A program made the position numbers and the translations under genes. Below are positions 20,064-27,786 of a stretch of DNA of 64,000 nucleotides, piece after piece. The number at the start of each line of letters is the position of its first letter. The stretch's first letter is position 1. Source of the DNA: Bythopirellula goksoeyrii (GTDB lineage: Bacteria > Planctomycetota > Planctomycetia > Pirellulales > Lacipirellulaceae); NCBI RefSeq assembly GCF_008065115.1, contig NZ_CP042913.1, positions 3,095,827 through 3,159,826 on the forward strand, given 5' to 3'. The notes beneath the pieces were generated by a model, which ran no database searches, was not told where the DNA came from, and saw nothing but the letters and a program-made list of their open reading frames with translations.

Positions 20064-22697
20064 TTACTCCTCAACAATAGCTCGGTGATTCAAGACTCGC
20101 CGTTCTCCACCAAGTTCTTCCACTCTCAGCAGTAGTTCTTCTCCAAGCAGGTCTTCGCCATGAGAATAGTTGTAGGTTTTAATATCCCAATTGTTTGTCA
20201 ACTGAAAGACCTGCATCCGTTGTCGTCGCCGTTCGGAACCTGGCGCATAGAGAAAACACTTGAAATCTACCGGTTTTGAGTCGCGATTGAGCATCCGCTG
20301 TTCGACAACTAGGATCCCGTCGTCGGAGAGTCGCGTTGTCAGTTCCAACTCGATGTCTTTGTCTCCCACATTCAAAGTTCGATAGACACTGAAATGGTAG
20401 GGTTTCTCAGCGTTGACCTCAAAGTCGACGCGTAAGGGAGTTTCGCCGCTGATGGCATCAAACGGCAATGTAATGTGGAAGGGCCTTTTGGCCTTCTCTC
20501 CTGCAGCAAGTTTGAAGTCAATTCGGTCAGGAACGATCTGCCAACCTTCAGGACCGACTATTCTTGCCGTGCCGCCGATACCTTGCTCGAAGGCATTGTA
20601 GAGTTCGATAGAATTTGGATGGGACATCTCAAAGACGCTTGGAATATTCGTCTCTATGAATCGTGATCCCAATCTCATCTTGGTAATGGCTGCATTCATA
20701 CCTGTGACGAATTTGGGAAGAGATGTGACATCAAGTACATGCCGATTGTTCTTGATCAAAGGCGTTGTCGAACGTCCCCAGACATCTACGACTTGGATGT
20801 TGTCTCCAAGATTGAGTGTTTCTTGGCGTGGCTGGCGATTCCAGACGACCATCAGCACGGTACCATGCTTGTCTTCAAAAAGCCGATTCTCACTTCCGCC
20901 AGGCAACTGTAAGCTGCCGATGTATCGTGTACCGCTGAGCAAGGAGGCTGCAGTTCTCCATGGGAGCAGTAAATCGCTCGGGGTTCCCGTGTCAGACATT
21001 AACCCAACTTCGTCATCGAACGGTTTGGCAGCAAAGATCGTCGTGGCTCCATGAATCTTCGCAGATATCATTTGTTGCATGAGGTCGTGTGTACGGGTTT
21101 CTAGATCGTAGTCACTCCGCGGCAGCGGTTCGACGAGTGTCCAGCGCGCGACTCCTTTACGTGGGGGAAGGTCCAGATATGTTGCAAGTTCATCTCCAGT
21201 AAGTGGAGGAGAGGCAGAAAGCTGCTGGAAATCCCAGGTTGCCCGACGTTCGGTTGGGACTGCTTCGAGCCAAGGCCAGCCGAGCCCCAGACTAACATCT
21301 TGTCCAAAGCGAAACAGTTTTTCCCGCAACTCTCGCACCTCTTTCTCAGCATTGGGAAAATGCGCATAACTAGTGTCGCTATCGACTCCTAATTGCCACC
21401 AACGGACCCGTAGCGATAACCTGGTTAGAACTCCATCAAGCGATGGGAGCCAAACCGAGGAGTCAACATTTGATAGTAGGTCGGCAATACTCGCATCGGC
21501 TGGAATCTCCTTGCCAAAGAAATCAAGATCCTCCGGGGGATGATCGAGTACCCCAACAACATCGATATCCTTTGCTGCCAATTGCTCGGTAAAAAGTACC
21601 AGCTGTTCACCCCGTTCCGCTTCTGACTCCCCATACCAAACGGGAAGCTTAACCCAGCTGATCCCTGTTCGTGGTAACAAAAGATTGAGCTGTTCGAAAC
21701 TCAGCGGAATGTCGTCGCCCGCCAGTGACCAACCAAATTCACCCCGCGAGGCAGTCTGCATAGGGGGGACCACCGCGATTGAGATCATATGATCCTTTAG
21801 AGTTCCACGGGCAGTTTGCATTGAGACTTTGACACGGTAAAAGCCATACTGCTTGATCGGAGGTTGCCAACTCGTGGCGCCTGCGTAACCTGCAGGTCTT
21901 TCCACACTTGAATCGATGAATTCAGAAGACTTGCTCAGTTTTTCATGGATCAGTTTACCTGCTAGTTGGATGGTGTTCCCGTCGAGTTTGTGGCTGCTAG
22001 CGTCGAGTAGTTCGAAATGAATGAATGGATCTTGTTCTCGAATCCCGGAGAGTTCACAAGTAACCACAACATTCTTGGGATCGTCGTAAACATTGAAAGG
22101 ACTATTCGTATGCACATACATCCGTGGAAGACGTGCTAGCCAAATATCGTCCAGTGAGAACGATCCCTGAAGGTCGACATGCCCTCCTTCCTCGACAGCC
22201 ATCGTAACGATCGCTACTCGCACATCCGGATGAGTAACATTGACTGGGCCGATATGGATTTTTTGCCAACCATCAGTATTCTGATACCAGTCGCTGCTGG
22301 TCGATTCGAGAACATTGCGATTCTCGTCGCAAAATTCGATTCTCACCTGAGCCCGGGAATGCTGACTTCCTTGCCCTCGAATCCGAGCTTCTACCACGTA
22401 GCCAAAATTGTCGGAGATGGCAACGGAAGGGCTACTTATAAGTGCTCCACCACCATTGAGCTTAGCCGTCAGGCAACGCCCTTTAATCGCCGTTTCATCG
22501 TCTTGCATTTCGACTTCGACATAATGTGGCATATTCGGGCCATAGGTACGTCTCCATTCATCGGGCCATTTGTCGAAATTAACGTCGTTCTCCGAGAAAT
22601 CACAGTAGAATATCTGCACAGCATCGATGTGCCGCTGCTCGGAGGTCGGAGCAACGAGGGCAGTGCATAGCAGAAACCAAGCAGTGGCGTTTATCAT
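20064..22697 (-). CDS. Large secreted protein of unknown function with a jelly-roll/TIM-barrel look
   Basis: The 877-residue protein has a weak signal peptide. Residues about 30-200 form a beta-rich module like a carbohydrate-binding domain (DNFGYVVEARIRGQG, WQKIHIGPVNV). Residues about 330-620 look like a TIM barrel: GISWVKLPVWYG, VVGVLDHPPE, VRWWQLGVDSD and GATTIFAAKP. The place where a glycosidase would carry its catalytic acid pair (WWQLGVDSD) has no clear Asn-Glu, so activity is uncertain. The C-terminal 250 residues are again beta-rich. The next genes encode a sugar-isomerase fold and a sugar importer, which suits a role in polysaccharide use, but this is inference. Confidence 0.72.
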   Translation of the reverse strand: MINATAWFLLCTALVAPTSEQRHIDAVQIFYCDFSENDVNFDKWPDEWRRTYGPNMPHYVEVEMQDDETAIKGRCLTAKLNGGGALISSPSVAISDNFGYVVEARIRGQGSQHSRAQVRIEFCDENRNVLESTSSDWYQNTDGWQKIHIGPVNVTHPDVRVAIVTMAVEEGGHVDLQGSFSLDDIWLARLPRMYVHTNSPFNVYDDPKNVVVTCELSGIREQDPFIHFELLDASSHKLDGNTIQLAGKLIHEKLSKSSEFIDSSVERPAGYAGATSWQPPIKQYGFYRVKVSMQTARGTLKDHMISIAVVPPMQTASRGEFGWSLAGDDIPLSFEQLNLLLPRTGISWVKLPVWYGESEAERGEQLVLFTEQLAAKDIDVVGVLDHPPEDLDFFGKEIPADASIADLLSNVDSSVWLPSLDGVLTRLSLRVRWWQLGVDSDTSYAHFPNAEKEVRELREKLFRFGQDVSLGLGWPWLEAVPTERRATWDFQQLSASPPLTGDELATYLDLPPRKGVARWTLVEPLPRSDYDLETRTHDLMQQMISAKIHGATTIFAAKPFDDEVGLMSDTGTPSDLLLPWRTAASLLSGTRYIGSLQLPGGSENRLFEDKHGTVLMVVWNRQPRQETLNLGDNIQVVDVWGRSTTPLIKNNRHVLDVTSLPKFVTGMNAAITKMRLGSRFIETNIPSVFEMSHPNSIELYNAFEQGIGGTARIVGPEGWQIVPDRIDFKLAAGEKAKRPFHITLPFDAISGETPLRVDFEVNAEKPYHFSVYRTLNVGDKDIELELTTRLSDDGILVVEQRMLNRDSKPVDFKCFLYAPGSERRRQRMQVFQLTNNWDIKTYNYSHGEDLLGEELLLRVEELGGERRVLNHRAIVEE

Positions 22698-22773
22698 GGG
22701 GCTTCAATCAAGTCAGGGCTGACACTTCACCAAGTAAGAGAAACCAGTCGTCAATCTGGAAAGGTACCTATCT

Positions 22774-23556
22774 GTGACAATATTTCGAATCGCGGCACAA
22801 ACCCGATGCTTTGCGCAACCGTTCAAGAAAGCATTGCATACTGCGGCGTCTATTGGGTGCGAAGGAGTGCAATTTGATGCCCGAAACGAGCTTCAGCCAT
22901 CGGATATTTCGGACACCGGACTGCGCCAGTTGCGGAAAATGCTTGATGATCTGAATCTGCGGGTTGGTTCGCTCTCCTTCCCCACACGACGTGGATATTC
23001 GGAACCCGCCGATCTGGATCGCCGAGTGGCAGCCACCTTGGATGCGATGCGACTCGCCTCGCAAGTTCAGGCCAGAGTTCTGGTCTGCAATCTAGGTCGC
23101 ATACCAGACGATCCAGCAAGTTCAGAGTGGGCGACGCTCTCCGATGTGATCAATACCCTGACCACGCACGGAATGCGACTGGGAGTCCAGTTAGCTGCCA
23201 GGGCAGGTTTTGTCAGTTGTGTGCAGCTTGCCGATTTCGTTGGTTCCTTTTCAGAAGGGACCCTGTTTCTGGATTTGCATCCTGCGAGCTTGATGGCGGC
23301 AGGTCACTCACCTGCTGAATTTGTAAGTACGCTTGGCCAGTATGTCGCCCATGTTCACGCCGTCGACTCCGTGCGAGATTTCTCTGCCAACCGACATCTG
23401 GAAGTTGAACTCGGCCGCGGATCCGTAGACTTTCCCGCCCTGCTCGGCGGACTCGAGGAATACGAATATCGCGGTTGGATAACCATCGAACGGAACGGCT
23501 CCGCACAAACGGTCGAAGACTTCGCCAACGCAGTAAAATTCCTCCGCACCGTTTAG
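22774..23556 (+). CDS. Sugar phosphate isomerase/epimerase family TIM-barrel protein
   Basis: The 260-residue protein is of the xylose-isomerase-like TIM-barrel family (AP-endonuclease 2 superfamily). It starts with GTG at 22774 after GGAAAGG. Recognisable pieces are AAQTRCFAQPFKKAL at the first strand, ASIGCEGVQFDAR, then FLDLHPASL, HVHAVDSV and the final WITIERNG, which carry the metal-binding acids and His. The substrate cannot be told. It is divergent from the large secreted protein gene, and both may share a promoter region of about 76 bases. Repeat cluster A follows. Confidence 0.88.
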   Translation: MTIFRIAAQTRCFAQPFKKALHTAASIGCEGVQFDARNELQPSDISDTGLRQLRKMLDDLNLRVGSLSFPTRRGYSEPADLDRRVAATLDAMRLASQVQARVLVCNLGRIPDDPASSEWATLSDVINTLTTHGMRLGVQLAARAGFVSCVQLADFVGSFSEGTLFLDLHPASLMAAGHSPAEFVSTLGQYVAHVHAVDSVRDFSANRHLEVELGRGSVDFPALLGGLEEYEYRGWITIERNGSAQTVEDFANAVKFLRTV

Positions 23557-23660
23557 CCCCGCCCCGCCTAGCAAGCGTTTCCCAATTCGTCAGCATCTAG
23601 CGAATTTGTTAGCCGCCACGCGCCTGCCGATTTTCACGAGGCGCGAGCGGAGCTCGTCGA

Positions 23661-24147
23661 TGGCCCAAAAATCGTTGTGGCATTTCTCCTGTGCATCTCG
23701 ATAATGGAGCTTGCCACCTGCCAGGCAAGTTCGCTAGCTCGACTTGCACATGTTTGCTGATCCGAACAGCCGAGTTTGTTCACTGAATCGGGTCGGCGCA
23801 GTGTAGGTCCAGGGATTGGGAAAGGCTGATTGGTCGAGGGTTTTGTTTTCAAAACCCTTCCCCGCCCGAGTCGTGGTGATTCGCGTAAGTCTTAGCAGGT
23901 AAACGAGTTGCAGCATACTCAATCCGCAACAAAACAGGGGGTTTTGTTTTGTAAGAAAAGTTTTCGACAGAATGTGAGGGGGCAAGCATCCTCCGTCGGT
24001 GCGCAGGATCGAAATAGAATCATGAGCTTTCCACCATCCCCGTTCAGCCGCGCCCCGCTGCCGAGCCTCACGAGGCGAAAGGGAAGCGATTCCTCGAGCT
24101 GGCCCAAAAATCGTTGTGGAAGCCAACCACTCCTTCCGCGATAATGG
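23661..24147 (+). repeat. Composite interspersed repeat, copy A
   Basis: The element has three parts in order. A leader module runs from TGGCCCAAAAATCGTTGTGG (23661-23680) to GATAATGG (23699-23706). A 198-base core (23838-24035) runs from a hairpin GGGTTTTG-TTTT-CAAAACCC to GAGCTTTCCACC. A second leader copy lies at 24100-24147 with the same 20 bases and the same GATAATGG end. The core recurs at 57272-57470 on the other strand at roughly 75-80 percent identity by eye, and leader modules flank that copy in the same order. Short frames inside it are not convincing genes. Confidence 0.85.
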
Positions 24148-24223
24148 GTTCGTATTAGAGCCTGAACATTCCTTGATATTGGAATAGTGCCCGTCCCGAC
24201 GTGCGGCCTAAACCATAGATTCC

Positions 24224-24291
24224 TCTCGCAGAGACGTGGAGACACAGAGAAGAATTAAATCCTTTATCTGCATCTCCGCAACTCTGCGAGA
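24224..24291. repeat. Inverted repeat TCTCGCAGAG / CTCTGCGAGA
   Basis: Ten-base arms at 24224-24233 and 24282-24291 are perfect reverse complements, separated by 48 bases rich in purines with degenerate octamers of the GCAGAGAC type. It sits between repeat copy A and the importer genes. It may be another dispersed repeat family; no T-tract follows. Confidence 0.55.
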
Positions 24292-24326
24292 ACCTAGTTA
24301 GTAAACATGGAAGTGAAAGCATAATC

Positions 24327-25310
24327 GTGAGGAAGAAGAGACCATCGAACAAGAACATGACTGGTATCTCCCAGAGTGAAGTTCGCGCAGGGCTGGCGAT
24401 GGTTAGCCCTTGGATCGTTGGGTTTGCCGTCCTCACGCTCTATCCATTTCTCGCTTCGTTCTATTGGAGCTTTTGCCGCTACGACTTGCTCAGCGAACCG
24501 AAATGGGTGGGACTTGCCAACTATCGCCGCATCTCGGGAGAAGTTCTCTCGGGCGGTACTTTGGCACAGGCGATTGGCAACACCGTTTACTACGCTGTCC
24601 TAAGCGTTGGCTTCTCAGTAATCCTGGGCGTCTTGTTGGCAGTCATGCTCTCTTGGGAGGTTCGAGGCAGGGCCATCTTTCGCACACTCTGCTATTTACC
24701 ATCTGTCGTGCCAATTGTAGCTGCCGCGGTGTTGTGGATGGCGCTGCTTGATCCGCAGCAGGGTCTCATCAATGGCATCCTGGCGCAGTTGGGGATTCCT
24801 GCACAGGGATGGTTTCAGAGCACGAGCTCAGCCCTCTGGCCCCCGGCTTGGCCTGTCGATCACGCTGGACGAATTTTTGGCTCGAAAGACGGGCTAGTGC
24901 TGATGGGCGTTTGGGGCGTAGGAAACTTGCTCGTAATCTATCTGGCCGCCATCACCGAAATTCCTCGCCAGCTTTACGAGGCGGCCGAGTTGGATGGTGC
25001 AGGCCACTGGCGGCAATTCTGGCATGTGACACTTCCCATGCTTTCACCAGTAATTTTCTTCAATGTGGTCGTGGGCTTGATTCACTCCGTACAAGCGTTT
25101 ACCCAAATCTATCTGGTAAGCGATGGCCAGGGCGACCCTGCAGGAGCCACGCTGACGCTGTCGCTCCATTTGTTCCTCGCGGCATTCAAGGAACTCGATA
25201 TGGGATACGCTTCGGCAGTGGCTTGGATGTTGTTCGTGGTTATTCTCCTGATCACTATTTGGCTCTTTCGTACCTCGCATCGCTGGGTGCATCACCAAGG
25301 AGCCGCGTGA
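24327..25310 (+). CDS. Sugar ABC importer permease, MalF type
   Basis: The protein of up to 327 residues has about six membrane helices and the EAA loop EAAELDGAGHWRQFWHVTLP near residue 215, which docks onto the ATPase. The first helix, VSPWIVGFAVLTLYPFLASF, is typical of MalF/UgpA-type permeases for sugars or sugar derivatives. It starts at GTG 24327, or at ATG 24360 within the same frame. The binding-protein gene begins right at the stop, so this is the first gene of a three-gene operon. A stretch near residues 155-190 is longer than in close relatives and may be a periplasmic loop. Confidence 0.92.
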   Translation: MRKKRPSNKNMTGISQSEVRAGLAMVSPWIVGFAVLTLYPFLASFYWSFCRYDLLSEPKWVGLANYRRISGEVLSGGTLAQAIGNTVYYAVLSVGFSVILGVLLAVMLSWEVRGRAIFRTLCYLPSVVPIVAAAVLWMALLDPQQGLINGILAQLGIPAQGWFQSTSSALWPPAWPVDHAGRIFGSKDGLVLMGVWGVGNLLVIYLAAITEIPRQLYEAAELDGAGHWRQFWHVTLPMLSPVIFFNVVVGLIHSVQAFTQIYLVSDGQGDPAGATLTLSLHLFLAAFKELDMGYASAVAWMLFVVILLITIWLFRTSHRWVHHQGAA

Positions 25311-26630
25311 ATGATTTCCCGATTTGTTCTCACTTTTGCCATAATCGCGACAGGTGCTCTCAGTGTGGCCGATGCCACAGAACCTGCTGAAATCGTCTTC
25401 TGGCATTTCTGGGGCGGACGCGATCGGCCCATCGTCGAGCGAATTGTTGCCGGCTTCAACGAATCTCAGGATCGCTACCGGGTGCGTGCGATTGCCATGC
25501 CGGGGTCGAATCTAGATCTCAAGTTTTTCCTGAGCGTCGCAGGGGGCGATCCGCCGGACCTGCTGAATCACGACGATCCCGTGGTCGGTGATTGGGCCTA
25601 TCGGGGAGTCCTCACGCCGCTCGACGAATTGGCCGCGTCCAACGAAATCAAACGCTTGAAGACATGGCTCTTTCCAGCAGCGCGTGAACTGGGTACCGCT
25701 CAGGGCCAACTCTATGCACTGTGCAATGGGCTCGACATTCGTGCCTTGTATTGTAATCAGACGTTGCTTGCCGAGCATGGTATCCGATTGCCGGAGACAA
25801 TCGAAGATTTGGACCAAATTGCCGAAACGATTGCACCGGCGTCAGGGTCCGTGGGCCGCCACCAGATGGGCTATCTCCCTGATCCGAGAAGACTTTGGGC
25901 ATGGGGAGTCGTCTTTGGCGGACGATTCGTCGATTCGACGGGATCAATCACAGCTGATGATCCTAAAATCGTCGCCGCCCTCACTTGGATGGCAGGTTTC
26001 AGCGAGCGTTATGGCCCCAGCGAGGTTGCCGCGTTTCGCTCAGGAGAGCAGGCTCTTACGGGGGCCGCCTTTCCGCTCTTGGCGAATCGTCGCTACGCCG
26101 TGGTCATGGATGGCCAGTGGCGTCTCCGCGATCTATCTGAGGCGGCAGCCGCAGCAAAGCAGAATGGCGAGAAAGCCGACGAAATCGCCGTCGTTCCGCT
26201 TCCCCCACCATCGGGAGGCGTTGCCAATGCTGGCTGGGTGAATGGTAATTTCTTCGTCGTACCCCAGAGTGCCCGACAGAAGCAAGGAGCCTGGGAGTTC
26301 ATGAAATATTGGACTGGTTTTTCGGGCAACGTCGACGCCGCCGCGAAAGCCTGTGCTGACGCAGGTTGGATTCCACCCTCACAAGAGATTGTTGAGCAGG
26401 CTCCGTACCAGAGGGCCCTGGAAGAACAGCCACTCCTACGTGAATTCGTCGTCTTGGCAGCCAGTGCGAATGAACGTCCGGTTCCCTCGCTACCCGTTAG
26501 TTCGTTTTACTATCAAGAAGTTGTGAACGCGGCACAGCAGGTGATGTATCGCGGAGCTGACCCCCACACAGAATTGAAGGAAGCTACCGGGCGTGTTCAG
26601 CGGCGACTGCAGGAGGTGTTGGATGAATAG
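25311..26630 (+). CDS. Extracellular solute-binding protein of a sugar ABC importer
   Basis: The 439-residue protein has a signal peptide (about residues 1-23) and the family 1 binding-protein fold. AEIVFWHFWGGRDRPIVERI begins the mature part, followed by LLNHDDPVVGDWAYRGVLTPL and the C-terminal ANAGWVNGNFFVVPQSARQK segment. It captures a sugar or glycoside outside the membrane and delivers it to the two permeases that flank it. There is no clear lipobox Cys, so it is either soluble or anchored in another way. It starts directly at the end of the first permease gene. Ligand unknown. Confidence 0.93.
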   Translation: MISRFVLTFAIIATGALSVADATEPAEIVFWHFWGGRDRPIVERIVAGFNESQDRYRVRAIAMPGSNLDLKFFLSVAGGDPPDLLNHDDPVVGDWAYRGVLTPLDELAASNEIKRLKTWLFPAARELGTAQGQLYALCNGLDIRALYCNQTLLAEHGIRLPETIEDLDQIAETIAPASGSVGRHQMGYLPDPRRLWAWGVVFGGRFVDSTGSITADDPKIVAALTWMAGFSERYGPSEVAAFRSGEQALTGAAFPLLANRRYAVVMDGQWRLRDLSEAAAAAKQNGEKADEIAVVPLPPPSGGVANAGWVNGNFFVVPQSARQKQGAWEFMKYWTGFSGNVDAAAKACADAGWIPPSQEIVEQAPYQRALEEQPLLREFVVLAASANERPVPSLPVSSFYYQEVVNAAQQVMYRGADPHTELKEATGRVQRRLQEVLDE

Positions 26631-27447
26631 TCGAACTCCTGGCTGGTGGGCCTATGTCAGTTTATTGACGGTCTCCGCGCTCATGGCTGCGCCATTGGTG
26701 TGGTTGGTGCTCACTTCGCTCAAGGCACCCGAACAGTTGGCCTCGGAGCCGTTGTCCTGGTGGCCGCGACCCTTTCGCTGGCAGAATTACCACGACGCGG
26801 TCAATGCGATTCCGTTTTTCCGCTATCTAGCGAATACGCTTCTATTGTGTCTAGGCAATGTGACGGGGACGCTCATTTCCTGCAGTGTGGTGGCGTATGC
26901 CTTTGCTCGCTTGCGCTGGCCAGGGCGTGATGTGTTGTTCGCCGTGTTGATCGCCACGTTACTACTTCCGTGGCAAGTGACCATGGTGCCGCGATTCCTA
27001 GTGATCCGGGAACTAGGTTTGTATGATTCGCTGGGAGCTTTGATCGTGCCCAAATTCTTGGGAGAAGCGTTTTACATTTTTCTGCTGCGACAGTTCTTCC
27101 TGACCGTCCCCCAATCCTTGATCGATGCGGCTCGTTTGGATGGTTGCAGCGAACTGGGAATTTTGTTCCGTGTGATGTTGCCGCTGTGCCGCCCAGCCCT
27201 GTTGACAGTCGGCTTGCTAGAATTTGTCGCCACCTGGAACGACTACGGAGGGCCGCTGATGTACCTGAATGATCCCGATCGATTTCCGCTTGCCTATGGG
27301 CTGGAGCAGTTTATCAGTTCGCATTCAAGCGAATTGAACCTACTACTCGCTGCAGCCGTGTTATTCACCTTGCCGATTGTAATGCTGTTCGCCCTCTTGC
27401 AGCGCGCATTCCTCGACGGCATCGCCACAACTGGTCTGAAGGGGTAG
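26623..27447 (+). CDS. Sugar ABC importer permease, MalG type
   Basis: The 274-residue protein is the partner permease, with about six helices and the EAA-like loop DAARLDGCSELGILFRVMLP near residue 170. The N-terminal ending PLVWLVLTSLK and the FRWQNYHDAV segment are typical of MalG-type subunits. The start at 26623 is supported by AGGAGG at 26611 and overlaps the binding-protein stop by 8 bases; the frame is open to 26593. No ATPase gene follows, so the importer probably borrows a shared MsmK/UgpC-type ATPase from elsewhere. Confidence 0.93.
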   Translation: MNSRTPGWWAYVSLLTVSALMAAPLVWLVLTSLKAPEQLASEPLSWWPRPFRWQNYHDAVNAIPFFRYLANTLLLCLGNVTGTLISCSVVAYAFARLRWPGRDVLFAVLIATLLLPWQVTMVPRFLVIRELGLYDSLGALIVPKFLGEAFYIFLLRQFFLTVPQSLIDAARLDGCSELGILFRVMLPLCRPALLTVGLLEFVATWNDYGGPLMYLNDPDRFPLAYGLEQFISSHSSELNLLLAAAVLFTLPIVMLFALLQRAFLDGIATTGLKG

Positions 27448-27527
27448 AGCAACCGGCTCACACTTCTTCTGCGAATACCGACCGCAATAGGAGAATGCTG
27501 GCGATCCGAAAGATCCCAAGCGAGAGA

Positions 27528-27617
27528 TTATTTCTTGCGATGCCGAATTTTGGCTCGCATGCGACGTTTCTTGCGGCCTTGCTTACGCCGCCCTTTTCCA
27601 GATTTCTTCGTTCCCAC
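27528..27617 (-). CDS. Tiny very basic protein, 29 residues
   Basis: A frame of 30 codons reads from GTG (27617) to TAA (27528). It encodes MGTKKSGKGRRKQGRKKRRM followed by nine more residues, RAKIRHRKK. More than half of the residues are Lys or Arg. GGAGGT lies four bases before the GTG, and an in-frame stop lies four codons upstream, so the frame is closed on both sides. The composition resembles very small ribosome-associated proteins (bacterial Thx, or the AURKAIP1/COX24-like bS22 type), but no match is certain. The gene stands between the importer operon and a Pro/Ser-rich protein. Confidence 0.65.
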   Translation of the reverse strand: MGTKKSGKGRRKQGRKKRRMRAKIRHRKK

Positions 27618-27718
27618 AATACCTCCGAATCAAATGATGGACTCAGCCGAACACCCAACCAATGGGCGAAACACCCATTTTAGACTGGATTGGCCTTCGA
27701 CGGCAAGTGCCTTGACAC

Positions 27719-27745
27719 GTCAATCCCGCGCAGGCGGGAACCCAG
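27719..27745 (+). repeat. REP-like palindrome, copy 1
   Basis: The sequence contains CCCGCGCAGGCGGG, a stem of CCCGC/GCGGG with loop GCAG, preceded by GTCAAT and followed by AACCCAG. A diverged relative lies at 44079-44106 on the opposite strand. It resembles the GTCATTCCCGC...GCGGGAA-type dispersed repeats known from many bacteria. Confidence 0.65.
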
Positions 27746-27786
27746 AACTCCTAGTTCCTAGCCTGCAAGGGAAAGACAGTGTATAG

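Noticed and set aside
23734-24126. Minus-strand frame with a segment like KAHDSISILRT that also occurs in the frame at 57097-57450
   Set aside because: The two frames match because the underlying repeat DNA is alike. A second reading frame of the same repeat is equally similar, so there is no sign of coding selection.
27535-27786. 83-codon plus-strand frame over the tiny basic protein gene
   Set aside because: It lacks a ribosome binding site. The minus-strand frame has GGAGGT, a closed frame and a meaningful composition.
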